DNA of 64,000 nucleotides from Mammaliicoccus vitulinus (GCF_029024305.1 NZ_CP118974.1:930001-994000); one strand, 5' to 3'; shown: positions 26,899-37,764, counted from the stretch's first letter. The notes: generated by a model from the sequence alone, not told the origin. A program made the numbers and translations.

Positions 26899-26950
26899 TA
26901 TGAGTGAGAGACTATCGTCTCGAGCCATACCTAAGCAAGCATAGACTTTA
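26889..26950 (-). repeat. Remnant of palindromic element (family A)
   Basis: GAATAGTATGAGTGAGAGAC, then CTCGAGCCATACC and GCAAGCAT match the reverse strand of family A. The G-run, one half of the palindrome and the right end are lost. It overlaps the MFS stop codon. Confidence 0.75.
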
Positions 26951-26966
26951 CAATATTAGAAACATA

Positions 26967-27014
26967 AAAATCACCCAATCCGAAAATAAATTTAACGGAT
27001 TGGGTGATTTATTT
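26967..27014 (+). terminator. Family C hairpin, copy 1 (after MFS gene)
   Basis: AAATCACCCAATCCG / CGGATTGGGTGATTT stem. The same hairpin with a different loop occurs at 38773-38820. In both places it follows a family A element after a similar AGAAA(C/T)ATAAAA link. Confidence 0.85.
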
Positions 27015-27141
27015 TGAAAAGAGAATGATATTTTAAGCTCTTTTATGTTTAATCATAATCTAGTTCTAAATTATAGAGCATTTTTTATGTTCATTTATTA
27101 AATTATCGTTATAATGAATAATTGTATAAGGAGGTCCAAAT

Positions 27142-28539
27142 ATGAAACATTGGATTGAAGAACGTAATATTGAGACACCGAACAAAATAGCGATTAAACA
27201 AGGTGATGTTGAACTGACATATCGACAATTGTTTAACAGAGCAAAAGTTTATGCATCTTATTTAAACCAACTTAATTTAAAAAGAGTGGCATTCTATATA
27301 AAGAATGATGTGCATCATGTTTCATTAATTGTTGGAGCTTGGTTAGCGAATGTTGAAATTGTCATGGTTAATACGAAATTAACTTCAAGAGAAATCGAAC
27401 AACAGTTAGAAAGTATAGGTGTTGAAACGGTATTAACTTACAAACCCCTTAATATAAAACAAAATCATATCATAATTAATGATATTACGAGCATAAATAA
27501 TAAAAATTTAGATTTCCATCTTAATATGGATGATATCGCGACAATTATGTTTACTTCCGGAACGACAGGGCCAGCTAAAGCGGTACCTCAAACTTTTTCT
27601 AATCATTATTATAGCGCAATTGGTTGCAAAGAAAGTCTTGGTTATCATTCGTTAACGAAATGGTTATCTGTCCTACCTATTTATCATATATCTGGATTAA
27701 GCGTGCTTATTCGTAGTTTAATTGAAGGCTTTACTGTTGTATTAGAACCTAAATTTGATGTTGATCGTGTCATGTATTTAATTAAACATGAAGATATTAC
27801 ACACATTTCACTCGTTCCACAAACATTACAATGGTTGATTAACGATGAGCTCACACAGCCTTACCAGTTAGAGAAAATACTATTAGGTGGAGCGAAATTA
27901 TCCGAAGCGATTATCAATAAATCACTTGAATATCAATTGCCTATCTATAACTCATTCGGTATGACAGAAACTTGTTCACAGTTTGTAACAGCAAGTCCTG
28001 AAATGTTGCGCATAGAACCACGTACTGTCGGTAAAATACCTTCAAATGTTAAACTTAAAATTATGAACAAAAATGCTGAAGGTCATGGTGAAGTGTCAGT
28101 GTTAGGTAAAAATGTTATGAATGGCTATTTAACGAATGGCAGTAATGCGGATACATTTGAAGATGGCTACTTTAAAACAGGTGATATCGGCTCAATAGAT
28201 GATAATGGATATGTATATATTTATGATAGAAGAAAAGATTTGATTATTAGTGGTGGTGAAAATATATATCCTTATGAAATTGAACATATTATTTTAAATC
28301 ATCCAGAAGTTACAAATTGTGTCGCTGTTCCTGTCGAAGATGAAAAATGGGGACAAGTACCTGCGTTAGTATACGAATCTCATAAAAATATTGATAGCAG
28401 TGAATTTAAGTGTCTGCTTGATGAGTATTTAGCAAAATATAAACATCCTAAATATTTTTATAAAATGACAGAAATACCAAGAACGTCAACTGGAAAGCTT
28501 TCAAGATATAAAGTGAAAGAGTGGATAACGCATGCGTAA
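27142..28539 (+). CDS. menE: o-Succinylbenzoate-CoA ligase MenE
   Basis: A 465-residue adenylate-forming ligase of menaquinone synthesis. ATP-binding signature IMFTSGTTGPAKAVPQTF, then NSFGMTETCSQ, the hinge YFKTGDIGSIDDNGYVYI and the catalytic lysine region RTSTGKLSRYKV at the end. AAGGAGG precedes the ATG. The stop overlaps the start of menC by 8 bp. Confidence 0.93.
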   Translation: MKHWIEERNIETPNKIAIKQGDVELTYRQLFNRAKVYASYLNQLNLKRVAFYIKNDVHHVSLIVGAWLANVEIVMVNTKLTSREIEQQLESIGVETVLTYKPLNIKQNHIIINDITSINNKNLDFHLNMDDIATIMFTSGTTGPAKAVPQTFSNHYYSAIGCKESLGYHSLTKWLSVLPIYHISGLSVLIRSLIEGFTVVLEPKFDVDRVMYLIKHEDITHISLVPQTLQWLINDELTQPYQLEKILLGGAKLSEAIINKSLEYQLPIYNSFGMTETCSQFVTASPEMLRIEPRTVGKIPSNVKLKIMNKNAEGHGEVSVLGKNVMNGYLTNGSNADTFEDGYFKTGDIGSIDDNGYVYIYDRRKDLIISGGENIYPYEIEHIILNHPEVTNCVAVPVEDEKWGQVPALVYESHKNIDSSEFKCLLDEYLAKYKHPKYFYKMTEIPRTSTGKLSRYKVKEWITHA

Positions 28540-29530
28540 AAATAATATGAACTTTTATATGTTTAAGGCACCATTTAGAGTTCCCATCAAAACGCCTTTA
28601 GTAGAACTTGAAGAGCGTGAAGTATTAATCGTTGAATGGCAAGATGTTGATGGTCATAATTATTACGGAGAGTGTAATGCATTTAAGACGGATTGGTATC
28701 ATTTTGAAACAATAGAATCTATAAAAGAGGTATTAACGAATTGGTTTAAAAAGCATGAATTTGATCAAATAAATCATTATAAATTAAGCTGTCAATTAAT
28801 AGATGAACTCAACGATTTTCCAAATGCGCGAAGTGTTATGTCTATGATTTTCTTTCAGAAGTTTCATGAATTACATGATGTTAAGGTTGAATATGGTGCT
28901 ACTGTTAATCATGATATTGAAACATATTTCAAACAATATAATGGGCAATTACCTTCAAGAATTAAAATCAAATGGCATGACGATATTAAAAATGACATTG
29001 CGTTTTTAGAAAAAAATTATCCCAATATACAAAGAGCAATCGACGCTAATGGTGTATTAAGTCAAAACGAAATTTCTTTGTTGAACACATTTGAACATCA
29101 GAATTTTATTTATATAGAGCAACCATTTCGTACATTTGATTCCTATTATGAATATCATAAGTCATTATCATTACCGATATTTATTGATGAGTCGGCATTA
29201 AATTTAGAACAAATTAAACAATTTAATGATTCTCAGATAATTGATGGGGTTGTTATTAAGCCTTCTCGAGTAGGTGGAATAGATAAAGCTTTAGAGATTA
29301 TCGATTATTGTAAAGCGCATAACCTTAAATATGTAATAGGTGGTATGTATGAGTTTGGTTTGAGTGGTTATTTCACTGCTTATTTAGCTGAGCAAAGCAA
29401 CTATCCTAGTGATATAACGCCAAGTGATTATTACTTCGTTGATGATATTGTTTTTGAGAAAGCTGTTTTAGAAAATAATAAAATTATATATTCACCGCCA
29501 AAAATAGACATAAATAAATTAATAAAATAA
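28532..29530 (+). CDS. menC: o-Succinylbenzoate synthase MenC
   Basis: A 332-residue enolase-superfamily enzyme supplying the MenE substrate. Catalytic lysine region SRIKIKWHDD, metal ligands in RAIDANGVL, YIEQPF and FIDESA, and VVIKPSRVGG. ATG 28532 lies in the end of menE and has AAGAGTGG upstream; ATG 28547 has none. Confidence 0.9.
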   Translation: MRKNNMNFYMFKAPFRVPIKTPLVELEEREVLIVEWQDVDGHNYYGECNAFKTDWYHFETIESIKEVLTNWFKKHEFDQINHYKLSCQLIDELNDFPNARSVMSMIFFQKFHELHDVKVEYGATVNHDIETYFKQYNGQLPSRIKIKWHDDIKNDIAFLEKNYPNIQRAIDANGVLSQNEISLLNTFEHQNFIYIEQPFRTFDSYYEYHKSLSLPIFIDESALNLEQIKQFNDSQIIDGVVIKPSRVGGIDKALEIIDYCKAHNLKYVIGGMYEFGLSGYFTAYLAEQSNYPSDITPSDYYFVDDIVFEKAVLENNKIIYSPPKIDINKLIK

Positions 29531-29565
29531 AGGCATATACGCGCATCAGTGCGTATATGCCTTTT
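29528..29565. terminator. Bidirectional terminator menC/yidD
   Basis: AAAGGCATATACGC / GCGTATATGCCTTTT between convergent genes. Confidence 0.85.
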
Positions 29566-29570
29566 AGATA

Positions 29571-29801
29571 TTAGTGCTTATGGTCTTTCTTAGGTGGTAC
29601 TGGATCGTATCCACCAGCATGGAATGGGTGACATTTTAATATTCTTTTCGTGCCTAGCCATGTTCCTTTTAAGACACCATACTCCGAAATAGCTTCTACA
29701 GCATAATTAGAACAAGTTGGTTGAAACCTGCACGTAGGTGGTGTCAGAGGGGATATATAGCGTTGATATAAGCGAATTAATTTAATGAATAATGTTTTCA
29801 T
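29571..29801 (-). CDS. yidD: Membrane protein insertion efficiency factor YidD
   Basis: 76 residues. [20 protein letters not shown] and [11 protein letters not shown], then [20 protein letters not shown] define the family, with its three conserved cysteines. It assists YidC/Oxa1-dependent insertion at the membrane. It lies 10 bp after the lipoprotein gene, probably co-transcribed. Confidence 0.93.
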   Translation of the reverse strand: MKTLFIKLIRLYQRYISPLTPPTCRFQPTCSNYAVEAISEYGVLKGTWLGTKRILKCHPFHAGGYDPVPPKKDHKH

Positions 29802-29811
29802 AACAATGCTC

Positions 29812-30597
29812 CTATTTATAATGATTGTCAGTTAAGTTTTTATATGGCTGAACATCAGTATTATTAAATTTATAAAACTGTGTTGTTTGTTTCATATGGA
29901 TATTAATTGTTTCGTTTTTGATTTTTCCAGTTGCAACAATATCGAACGTTAACTTTTTAGGTAACGTTTTATCTTCTTGGAATGTGATATTGAATTTACC
30001 TTTTTTAATTTTTAAATCATTAATATTACTTAATGATTTTTGATCAACTAATGGTGATTGGTTAAATCCTAATTGATATAAATATTTCATGACGCTGTTC
30101 GTGCCTTCATATGAAAGTGTATTTTCATTAATAGAAATATCGTCTTCGATAGGTTTTAACAAACTTTGATTAAATGTAGTTAAATCAAACCAATCTTGGC
30201 CTATTTTTTGATAATAATCAATTTCTGCGTTTTGAGCACGATAATTTAAATATTTCGTCTTTGGTGATGATTGGATTTCATTTGAATTAATAAATACACT
30301 TTTATTCTGTGTATTAAATTGTTTCGTATTACTTGATTGCTCAACATTAAATGCGAGTTTATCATGATGGTTCGTTCGTCCATATGAATTTTGTTTTAAC
30401 TGAGTCTTTTTATCTTGAAAATTTACTGTCGTTTCATTTTTAGATTTTATAGAGTGTGTATCCACATCTTTAATATTTTTTTGAAATGCTTCAATGGCAT
30501 CACTACTATTTTTATAATAATTTTGACCTTGTGGACTACAACTTGCTAGAATAAGAGTAATTGTTAATACAAAGGTCGTTAAGGTTAACTTTTTCAA
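29812..30597 (-). CDS. Lipoprotein, outer-surface, unknown function
   Basis: 261 residues with a signal peptide ending in LILASC (lipobox, Cys about 20). The mature part is rich in N, Q, K and T, and alternates predicted strands like LolA/DUF6612-type lipoproteins, but I cannot name the family with certainty. It starts with TTG, preceded by GAAAGGTAG. Upstream of yidD; divergent from the Nudix gene. Confidence 0.6.
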   Translation of the reverse strand: MKKLTLTTFVLTITLILASCSPQGQNYYKNSSDAIEAFQKNIKDVDTHSIKSKNETTVNFQDKKTQLKQNSYGRTNHHDKLAFNVEQSSNTKQFNTQNKSVFINSNEIQSSPKTKYLNYRAQNAEIDYYQKIGQDWFDLTTFNQSLLKPIEDDISINENTLSYEGTNSVMKYLYQLGFNQSPLVDQKSLSNINDLKIKKGKFNITFQEDKTLPKKLTFDIVATGKIKNETINIHMKQTTQFYKFNNTDVQPYKNLTDNHYK

Positions 30598-30663
30598 TGT
30601 TTTCTACCTTTCTAATAAAATATATATACAGTTTATCACAATCTAAGAAAGAGGTCGTGTATC

Positions 30664-31128
30664 ATGCGCTATAAAGATCCATATGGATTAAATGTAGATT
30701 TAGAATATAAAGAACGAGACGACGTGCAAAAAGCTAAACATGTTCTCGGTATACCTATTTACAAAGAAAATTATGTTTTGACACATCATAAAATTCGAGG
30801 AATAGAGTTTCCTGGCGGGAAAGTAGAGCATAATGAGACGAATAAAGAAGCGATAGAGCGAGAGTTATACGAAGAAACAGGTGCCATTGCTAAAGAGATT
30901 ACATTTATAGCATCATATATCGTTCATGATGAAATACCTTTTGATAAAGATGTATATTTTATTGAAATTGATTCTATTGAAGAAAAAGATGAGTACTATG
31001 AAACATATGGCCCAATCATCGTTAAAAACATTGATGATGTTATGGAACAAAAAAAGAGCTTTTTATTGAAAGATAAGGCAATATTACAGTGCGTTGAAAG
31101 GGTGAATAAACTTGGATTTCTTAAGTAA
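30664..31128 (+). CDS. Nudix hydrolase (YtkD-like)
   Basis: 154 residues. Nudix box GGKVEHNETNKEAIERELYE followed by ETG gives the metal-binding glutamates. N-terminal YGLNVDLEY fits YtkD, a nucleoside triphosphate pyrophosphohydrolase that also removes 5' phosphates from RNA in Bacillus. Overlaps the next gene by 17 bp. Confidence 0.78.
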   Translation: MRYKDPYGLNVDLEYKERDDVQKAKHVLGIPIYKENYVLTHHKIRGIEFPGGKVEHNETNKEAIERELYEETGAIAKEITFIASYIVHDEIPFDKDVYFIEIDSIEEKDEYYETYGPIIVKNIDDVMEQKKSFLLKDKAILQCVERVNKLGFLK

Positions 31129-31876
31129 AAAAAGAATGCCTGTCTTCTTTAATGATCACCTTACAGAAGAAGTAATATATGAAGTAGATCAGCTTAAATT
31201 AAGGGGACTACTCATGACACCACACAAAGATGTTGAGCGAATCGTCGTGTATTTACGTGGGGGTAAAGGACAAGTGGGTAAGGTGAGACCAGCGAGAATG
31301 TCTCAATTTAAAAATAATAACACTTTAGTATTTGCGCCATATTATCGGGGAAGCAACGGAAGTGAAGGTAGAGATCGTTTTTGTGGAGACGATTTAAATG
31401 ATGTTGTTGTAGGTATAAATATATTAAAAGCATTATATCCAGAAATACCGGTTCACATTGTAGGATTTTCTAGAGGTGGTATACAAGGTTTACTCACTTA
31501 CCAATCAGTAAATGCAACGAGTTATATAATTTGGGGTGGGGTAACAGACTTGTTAATGATGTATGAAGAAAGAATTGATTTAAGAAATATGTTAAAAAGA
31601 ATGATTGGGCATCCAAAAAAACAATCTGAAGAATATGAACAGAGAAATGCATTGAAACATATTCATAGTGATAGTCCGCCTATATTAATTGTCCATGGAG
31701 ATCAAGATAAACAAGTTAATATCAATATGGCATATCATTTAGAAGAACATTTAAAAAAAGAACAAGTTAAATATAGAACGATTTATGAAAAAGGTGAAGG
31801 GCATGTTTTTAGGCCGAAAATAGAGCAACAAACATTGATTAAAATTAAAAATTGGATGTATGAATGCGAAAAATAA
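31112..31876 (+). CDS. Alpha/beta hydrolase (prolyl-oligopeptidase-like)
   Basis: 254 residues. An oxyanion-type YLRGGKGQVG precedes nucleophile elbow GFSRGG (Ser about 128), the aspartate in LIVHGDQDKQVN and histidine in GEGHVFRP. This is a complete triad. Substrate unknown; resembles S9 peptidase-like hydrolases. Starts with TTG, supported by GAAAGGGTG 8 bp upstream, inside the end of the Nudix gene. Confidence 0.72.
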   Translation: MDFLSKKRMPVFFNDHLTEEVIYEVDQLKLRGLLMTPHKDVERIVVYLRGGKGQVGKVRPARMSQFKNNNTLVFAPYYRGSNGSEGRDRFCGDDLNDVVVGINILKALYPEIPVHIVGFSRGGIQGLLTYQSVNATSYIIWGGVTDLLMMYEERIDLRNMLKRMIGHPKKQSEEYEQRNALKHIHSDSPPILIVHGDQDKQVNINMAYHLEEHLKKEQVKYRTIYEKGEGHVFRPKIEQQTLIKIKNWMYECEK

Positions 31877-31891
31877 AAACATTTTTTAATC

Positions 31892-31950
31892 AAAAAGAAG
31901 CATATCACGCTATTTACTGAATAAAATCAGTAGTGTGATATGCTTCTTTA
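31892..31950. terminator. Bidirectional terminator hydrolase/pckA
   Basis: AAAGAAGCATATCAC / GTGATATGCTTCTTT with inner ACTGA / TCAGT stem. Confidence 0.85.
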
Positions 31951-31972
31951 TTTGATGTTCTCATCTGTTTAT

Positions 31973-33571
31973 TTAATGATTATAAGTAAATCCGCCTTCT
32001 TCTTGAATGTGTTCTGAAGATGCTCCGAACTTACTGAAGTTCTCTTTGAAGTCTTTAGCTAATTGTTTTGCTTTTTCATCGTATGCATCTGTTGAAACCC
32101 ATGTATTACGTGGATATAATACTTCTGAAGGTACGCCAGATACATGTTTTGGTATATTGAGACCGAATATATCATCTTTAATGAATTCAGAGTTTTTAAT
32201 TTCTCCGCTTATTGCGCGACGAATCATTGAGCGTGTATGTTTTAAGTCCATTCTAGAACCTACGCCGTATTCGCCGCCAGTCCAACCAGTGTTTACTAAA
32301 TAAACATCTACATCATGTTTGTCGATTAATTGACCGAGTAATTCAGCATATTCTGTTGCATGTAATGGTAAGAATGGTGAACCGAAACAAGTTGAGAATA
32401 CAGGTTGTGGACTTGTTACGCCTCTTTCTGTACCTGCTAATTTAGATGTGAACCCACTTAAGAAGTGATACATCGCTTGTGATTTATTCAATTTTGAAAT
32501 AGGAGGTAAGACTCCGAAAGCATCTGCTGTTAAGAAGATGATCGTATTAGGATGACCAGCTATTGATGGTGTTACAATATTATCTATAAACTCAATTGGA
32601 TAAGCTGCTCTAGTATTTTCTGTTAATGAAGTGTCGTCATAATCAACTGTTCCACATGATTTAACGCCTACATTTTCTAATACTGTACCATATCGGATAG
32701 CATCATAAATTTGAGGTTCTTTTTCACGGCTGAGGCTTACAGTTTTGGCGTAGCAACCACCTTCAATGTTGAATACACCGTTTTCGTTCCAACCATGTTC
32801 GTCGTCTCCGATAAGTTTTCTGTTTGGGTCTGCAGATAAAGTTGTCTTTCCTGTTCCTGATAAACCGAAGAACAAAGCAACATCTTTATTATAGCCAACG
32901 TTTGCTGAGCAATGCATACTCATAATACCTTTTTTAGGTAATAAATAATTCATGACAGAGAAGATACCTTTTTTCATTTCACCAGCGTATTCTGTTCCAC
33001 CAATTAATATCACGCGGTGTTTGAATGAAGTAATAATGAACGTTTCAGAATTTGTTCCATCCTTTTCTGGGTTCGCTTTAAATCCAGGAGCACTTATAAC
33101 AGTGAAGTTAGGATTAATATTAAGTGCTTCTTCTTTCGTTTCTGGGCGAATAAACATGTTTTGGGCAAATAGGTTATGCCAAGGTAATTCATTGATTACA
33201 CGTAAATCTAAACGTGAAGATTTATCTGCACCTGCATAGCCATTAAAGACATAAAGTTGTGATTTTTGGTTTAAATAGTCAATAACTTGATCATATAAAT
33301 TTAAAAAGCTACTCTCTGAAATAGGTTGATTGACTGATCCCCAATCAATGTCTTGTTCAGTATCTGCTTCTTCAACAATGAATTTGTCTTTAGGTGAGCG
33401 TCCGGTATACTTTCCTGTTTCCATTCTGATAGCTCCAGATTCAGTTAGTACACCTTCGCCTGATTCTAGAATGTGTCTGTATAATTCAGTTCTAGAAAGT
33501 TGTTTGTGCGTAGTTTCTTTGTTAAGAAGATTAGAAAGTTCGATTGATTCTGTAATTGACTGTATTGCCAT
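31973..33571 (-). CDS. pckA: Phosphoenolpyruvate carboxykinase (ATP) PckA
   Basis: 532 residues. P-loop [20 protein letters not shown] and DDEHGW, plus substrate-site RSPKDKFIV and [16 protein letters not shown]. It converts oxaloacetate to PEP in gluconeogenesis. GGGGGTCG precedes the ATG. A cre-like site lies 32 bp upstream. Divergent from metK. Confidence 0.95.
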   Translation of the reverse strand: MAIQSITESIELSNLLNKETTHKQLSRTELYRHILESGEGVLTESGAIRMETGKYTGRSPKDKFIVEEADTEQDIDWGSVNQPISESSFLNLYDQVIDYLNQKSQLYVFNGYAGADKSSRLDLRVINELPWHNLFAQNMFIRPETKEEALNINPNFTVISAPGFKANPEKDGTNSETFIITSFKHRVILIGGTEYAGEMKKGIFSVMNYLLPKKGIMSMHCSANVGYNKDVALFFGLSGTGKTTLSADPNRKLIGDDEHGWNENGVFNIEGGCYAKTVSLSREKEPQIYDAIRYGTVLENVGVKSCGTVDYDDTSLTENTRAAYPIEFIDNIVTPSIAGHPNTIIFLTADAFGVLPPISKLNKSQAMYHFLSGFTSKLAGTERGVTSPQPVFSTCFGSPFLPLHATEYAELLGQLIDKHDVDVYLVNTGWTGGEYGVGSRMDLKHTRSMIRRAISGEIKNSEFIKDDIFGLNIPKHVSGVPSEVLYPRNTWVSTDAYDEKAKQLAKDFKENFSKFGASSEHIQEEGGFTYNH

Positions 33572-33602
33572 AAATGACGACCCCCATGTCTAATATTTAA
33601 AT

Positions 33603-33616
33603 TGTAAGCATTTTCA
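33603..33616 (-). promoter_or_regulatory. cre-like CcpA site upstream of pckA
   Basis: On the minus strand TGAAAATGCTTACA, one base off the cre core at the central CG (TG here). Fits the known carbon-catabolite repression of pckA. Confidence 0.55.
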
Positions 33617-33708
33617 TGGAATTAGTATAACACATTAAAATATATAGTCTATACTAATCAGAAAATTTATTTAAAAAATTTATGACATTTGAAATATATT
33701 CCGTTGCA

Positions 33709-33737
33709 TTGACATAATCTGAAAACTCTAGTATCAT
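33709..33737 (+). promoter_or_regulatory. Promoter of metK leader
   Basis: TTGACA and TATCAT with a 17 bp spacer, 15 bp before the riboswitch. Confidence 0.7.
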
Positions 33738-33751
33738 CATTTTTGACGGAT

Positions 33752-33867
33752 TCTCTTATCCTGAGTGGTGGAGGGACATGGACCCAATGAAACCCAGCAA
33801 CCTCTTTCTATTTTGAAAGAAAGGTGCCAAACCGTTTGCAGACCAATATTGTCTGAACGATAAGAGC
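33752..33867 (+). ncRNA. SAM-I riboswitch (S-box) aptamer
   Basis: P1 arms CTCTTATC / GATAAGAG close the element. Conserved cores GTGGAGGGA, ATGAAACCCAGCAACC and AGGTGCCAAA are present, then GCAGA. It senses S-adenosylmethionine to control metK. Confidence 0.95.
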
Positions 33868-33876
33868 GAATGGACG

Positions 33877-33922
33877 AGTGTGCCTTCTCTCTATATGTTT
33901 ATTGAGAGTGGGCACTTTTTAT
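33877..33922 (+). terminator. SAM riboswitch expression platform terminator
   Basis: AGTGTGCC..CTCTC / GAGAG..GGGCACT stem with T5, about 45 bp before metK. Forms when SAM is bound. Confidence 0.85.
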
Positions 33923-33969
33923 TTGCGCTGAGGAAGAGACCGTACAACTTTATTTAAAGGAGATTTTTT

Positions 33970-35163
33970 ATGTTTAAGAATAGAAGACTCTTCACATCTG
34001 AATCAGTAACAGAAGGGCATCCAGATAAGATTGCGGATCAAATTTCTGACGCAATTTTGGACGAATTATTAAAAGGTGACCCTAAAGCTAGAGTCGCTTG
34101 CGAAACAACAGTAACAACAGGTATGGCACTAATTGCTGGTGAAATATCAACATCAACATATGTTGATATTCCAAAAGTAGTAAGACAAACTGTAAAAGAT
34201 ATAGGATATACGAGAGCGAAATATGGTTATGACTTCCAAACGATGGCAATTTTAACGGCTATTGATGAACAATCTCCAGATATAGCTCAAGGAGTAGATT
34301 GTGCTTTAGAAGATAGAGATGATTTAACAGATCATGAAATAGAATCTATTGGAGCAGGAGACCAAGGTCTTATGTTCGGGTATGCAACAAATGAAACTGA
34401 AACTTATATGCCTTTACCTGGTTATTTAGCACATCAATTAGCTAAAAGATTAACTGATGTACGTAAAGATGGTACGTTAGATTACTTACGTCCAGACGGT
34501 AAGACACAAGTGACAGTTGAATATGATGAGAATGAAAAACCTGTAAGAGTTGATACAATTGTTATTTCTTCACAACATCATGAAAAAATAGAGCTTGAAA
34601 AAATTCAACAAGATATTAAGGATCATGTAATTTATCCAATCGTTCCTAAAGAGTTGTTAGACGATGAAACTAAATTCTTTATTAATCCAACTGGTAGATT
34701 TGTTATTGGTGGACCACAAGGTGATGCAGGCTTAACTGGAAGAAAAATTATCGTAGATACATACGGCGGTTATGCAAGACATGGCGGTGGATGTTTCAGT
34801 GGTAAAGATCCAACAAAAGTTGATAGATCAGGCGCTTATGCAGCTCGTTATGTAGCGAAAAATATCGTTGCTAGTGGACTTGCAGATAAATGTGAAGTTC
34901 AATTAGCATATGCTATTGGTGTAGCACAGCCAGTTTCTATTTCAATAGAAACATTTGGTACTGGTAAAGTTGATGAAACAACTTTAGTAGAAAAAATAAG
35001 AGAAGTGTTTGATTTAAGACCTGCTGGAATTATTCAAATGTTAAACTTAAGACGACCAATTTATAAACAAACTGCAGCATATGGACATTTTGGAAGAACG
35101 GATGTTCAATTGCCATGGGAATCATTAGATAAAGTAGACTTATTAAAAGATTTACTTAAATAA
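33970..35163 (+). CDS. metK: S-adenosylmethionine synthetase MetK
   Basis: 397 residues. [23 protein letters not shown]-site [12 protein letters not shown] and P-loop-like [19 protein letters not shown] are diagnostic. It makes SAM from methionine and ATP in the cytosol. AAAGGAG precedes the ATG. Feedback control through the riboswitch upstream. Confidence 0.96.
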   Translation: MFKNRRLFTSESVTEGHPDKIADQISDAILDELLKGDPKARVACETTVTTGMALIAGEISTSTYVDIPKVVRQTVKDIGYTRAKYGYDFQTMAILTAIDEQSPDIAQGVDCALEDRDDLTDHEIESIGAGDQGLMFGYATNETETYMPLPGYLAHQLAKRLTDVRKDGTLDYLRPDGKTQVTVEYDENEKPVRVDTIVISSQHHEKIELEKIQQDIKDHVIYPIVPKELLDDETKFFINPTGRFVIGGPQGDAGLTGRKIIVDTYGGYARHGGGCFSGKDPTKVDRSGAYAARYVAKNIVASGLADKCEVQLAYAIGVAQPVSISIETFGTGKVDETTLVEKIREVFDLRPAGIIQMLNLRRPIYKQTAAYGHFGRTDVQLPWESLDKVDLLKDLLK

Positions 35164-35168
35164 GTTGT

Positions 35169-35213
35169 AAAAACTCTGTAAAAATCTTACCGATTTGTAC
35201 AGAGTTTTTTTAT
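35169..35213 (+). terminator. Terminator after metK
   Basis: AAAACTCTGTA / TACAGAGTTTTTTT stem. Confidence 0.85.
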
Positions 35214-35379
35214 TAGTGTTTTAATTAATTTACCATTAAAGTGGGGAATAACTATTCAGATGTACGAAGTATTAAAAATAACATTACAATAATGGATATA
35301 TTTAATGATAAATACTGAATTTATTTGTTTTTTTTACTATAATAGAAGTAATACTTATGAAAAGGAGCGATCTACAATT

Positions 35380-36291
35380 ATGAGTCAATTAGAACCGATT
35401 CATTATGGATTAATCGCAGCAGTTATCATTGCGATATTATTTATTATATTATTCTTTGTTTCATTAAAACAAAAGAAAAAATCTTTGACTAAGATTCAAG
35501 AAGCTCATAAACAACAAAGCGAGTCGCTAAAATCTGAACACAAAGAGAAGTTAGATCATGAAAGAGTAGAGAATAAAAAGGTTCTAACTAAACAAAAAGA
35601 ATCACATCAACAAGAAATTTCACAAAAAGAAAGAGAAATTGACTCATTAAAGTTATTTTCTAAGAATGAAGGGGAATATATAACTGATAGACATTTATTA
35701 GAGCTGAGAGATCAGCTTGTCAATGAGCGTAGAATTAGACCTGAAGATATGCATATAATGGCTAATATCTTTTTACCGAAAGATCCTTTAGGTAAAGTGA
35801 GACAAATTGACCATTTAGTATTAACGAGAACAGGTATTTACGTAATTGACTCAAATCTAGTAAGTGGTCATATCTATCATGGTATTACCGAACAGCAGTT
35901 TAGTGATTTTCCAGTATTAGGACAAGTCTTTGAAACATTGGATTTAAATCCGAATAAAGAACAAACGTTATTACTAGAAAAACAATCAAATAATAAAACT
36001 GCAGCATTTCATTCATATACTAGTGAAGTTAAAGAAGTTGATGACACAACTGAAGAATTACAAAGACAACTTGAGCTTAAATATACACCAACACCAATCA
36101 TCTACTTCCATCCTAATGAAGTGAGTGAAGCGACTATTAGCAATTACTCACAAGACCCTAACATTAAAGTGTTAGTAGGAGAAAAACAATTACAACATTT
36201 CTTTAATAAATTTGTTTTTCATGGCAGATTCCAGTATAGTGTGGAAGATCTTGAAAGAATTATGGATGAAATTGAAAAGTTTAATCCGTAA
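35380..36291 (+). CDS. Membrane-anchored NERD-domain protein
   Basis: 303 residues. One N-terminal membrane helix (YGLIAAVIIAILFIILFFVS), a lysine- and glutamine-rich coiled coil to about residue 90, then a NERD domain with RQIDHLVLTRTGIYVID. In typical NERD domains the last strand ends in ExK; here it reads VIDSN, so the presumed nuclease site is incomplete. Start 35380 has AAAAGGAG upstream; the longer frame at 35305 does not. Between metK and gabD, single transcript. Confidence 0.7.
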   Translation: MSQLEPIHYGLIAAVIIAILFIILFFVSLKQKKKSLTKIQEAHKQQSESLKSEHKEKLDHERVENKKVLTKQKESHQQEISQKEREIDSLKLFSKNEGEYITDRHLLELRDQLVNERRIRPEDMHIMANIFLPKDPLGKVRQIDHLVLTRTGIYVIDSNLVSGHIYHGITEQQFSDFPVLGQVFETLDLNPNKEQTLLLEKQSNNKTAAFHSYTSEVKEVDDTTEELQRQLELKYTPTPIIYFHPNEVSEATISNYSQDPNIKVLVGEKQLQHFFNKFVFHGRFQYSVEDLERIMDEIEKFNP

Positions 36292-36297
36292 TAACAA

Positions 36298-36328
36298 AGC
36301 GCTGCATAATATGTAGCGCTATTTTTTA
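36298..36328 (+). terminator. Terminator after NERD gene
   Basis: AGCGCT / AGCGCT around GCATAATATGT, followed by ATTTTTT. Confidence 0.75.
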
Positions 36329-36351
36329 TATTATAAAAAGGTGGTTATAAA

Positions 36352-37734
36352 ATGGGTAACGAAAAATTTGATGTTAAGAATCCTGCAACTGGTGAAGTGA
36401 TTGAAACGTTAAGAAATAACAGTGAAGAAGAGATTAACGAAAAAATTGAACGTTCGCATAAAGCCTTTCAAACTTATAAGAAAAAACCGGCTCATGACAG
36501 AAGTGCTTTATTGTATAAATGGCATGAGTTAATTTTAGAAAATCAAAAAGAAATTGCTTTAATTATGACTCGAGAAAGTGGTAAACCTTTAAAAGAATCT
36601 ATGGGTGAAGTTAAATATGCGACTGACTATATTTTATGGTTTGCGGAAGAAGCGAAACGCACTTACGGGAGAACGATACCTGAACATGTAGAAAATAAGA
36701 GATTAGTTGTAACGAGAGCGCCAGTTGGAGTAGTTGCAAGTATAACGCCATGGAATTTCCCGGCAGCAATGATGACTAGAAAAGCGGCACCAGCATTAGC
36801 AGCAGGTTGTACATTTATATGTAAACCTGCACAAGATACACCTCTTACAACTATGAAACTAGTTGATTTAGCACATGAAGCGGGATTTGATAAAGATGTT
36901 ATTCAATATGTGAATGGGTCAGGAAAAGAATTAGGTCAAATATTTACTAAGCATCCATTAATATCAAAAATCACGTACACGGGATCAACGCCGGTTGGTA
37001 AACAATTAATGGAGCAATCTAGTTCAACACTTAAAAAAATAACGTTAGAGCTCGGTGGTCACGCACCATTGATTGTTCATGAAGATGCAGATATTGATAA
37101 AGCTGTTAAAGGAACTATAACTTCTAAATTTAGAAATGCTGGTCAAACGTGTGTCTGTGCAAACAGAATTTATGTTCACGAATCCGTAAAAGAGGCGTTT
37201 GAAAAAGCTTTAAAAACAGAAGTAAGCAAATTAAAAGTAGGTAACGGTCAAGATGAGTCAACAGATATTGGACCCGTTATTAATGCGGATGGCTTTGAAA
37301 AAATACAATCACATATAGAAGATGCAACAAGTAAAGGTGCACGTCTTGTAACGGGGGGAACAAGTTATAAAGACGGTGGTTATTATGTTACACCTACTGT
37401 ACTGGCAGACGTAACAGATGATATGAAAATTATGGTAGAAGAAACATTTGGACCTGTAGCACCCATTCAAACTTATAAAGAAATTGATGAGGTCATTGAA
37501 AAAGCTAATGATACACCATTTGGTCTTGCAGCGTATTTCTTTACAGAAAACTATCGTATTGGTATACAATTGTATGAGAACTTAGATTATGGTGTAATTG
37601 GTTGGAACGATGGAGGTCCAAGTGCAGCTCATATACCGTTTGGTGGCATGAAAGAAAGTGGTTTTGGTAGAGAAGGTGGCTCTGAAGGTATTGAACCGTA
37701 TCTTGAGACAAAGGTTGTTTCAATATTAATTTAA
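36352..37734 (+). CDS. gabD: NAD(P)-dependent succinate-semialdehyde dehydrogenase-like (GabD)
   Basis: A 460-residue aldehyde dehydrogenase. [20 protein letters not shown], the cofactor strand [14 protein letters not shown], catalytic glutamate in [11 protein letters not shown] and cysteine in [11 protein letters not shown] match GabD-type enzymes. It would oxidise succinate semialdehyde to succinate, though related substrates are possible. AAAAGGTGG precedes the ATG. A reductase gene follows at 30 bp, so the two may act on related carbonyl compounds. Confidence 0.82.
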   Translation: MGNEKFDVKNPATGEVIETLRNNSEEEINEKIERSHKAFQTYKKKPAHDRSALLYKWHELILENQKEIALIMTRESGKPLKESMGEVKYATDYILWFAEEAKRTYGRTIPEHVENKRLVVTRAPVGVVASITPWNFPAAMMTRKAAPALAAGCTFICKPAQDTPLTTMKLVDLAHEAGFDKDVIQYVNGSGKELGQIFTKHPLISKITYTGSTPVGKQLMEQSSSTLKKITLELGGHAPLIVHEDADIDKAVKGTITSKFRNAGQTCVCANRIYVHESVKEAFEKALKTEVSKLKVGNGQDESTDIGPVINADGFEKIQSHIEDATSKGARLVTGGTSYKDGGYYVTPTVLADVTDDMKIMVEETFGPVAPIQTYKEIDEVIEKANDTPFGLAAYFFTENYRIGIQLYENLDYGVIGWNDGGPSAAHIPFGGMKESGFGREGGSEGIEPYLETKVVSILI

Positions 37735-37764
37735 GTTTCTAAGAAAAAAACAGGAGGCAATACA

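Noticed and set aside
32007..33593. Plus-strand frames opposite pckA
   Set aside because: Mirror frames of a highly conserved gene.
37309..37723. Minus-strand frames opposite gabD
   Set aside because: Shadows of an aldehyde dehydrogenase gene.
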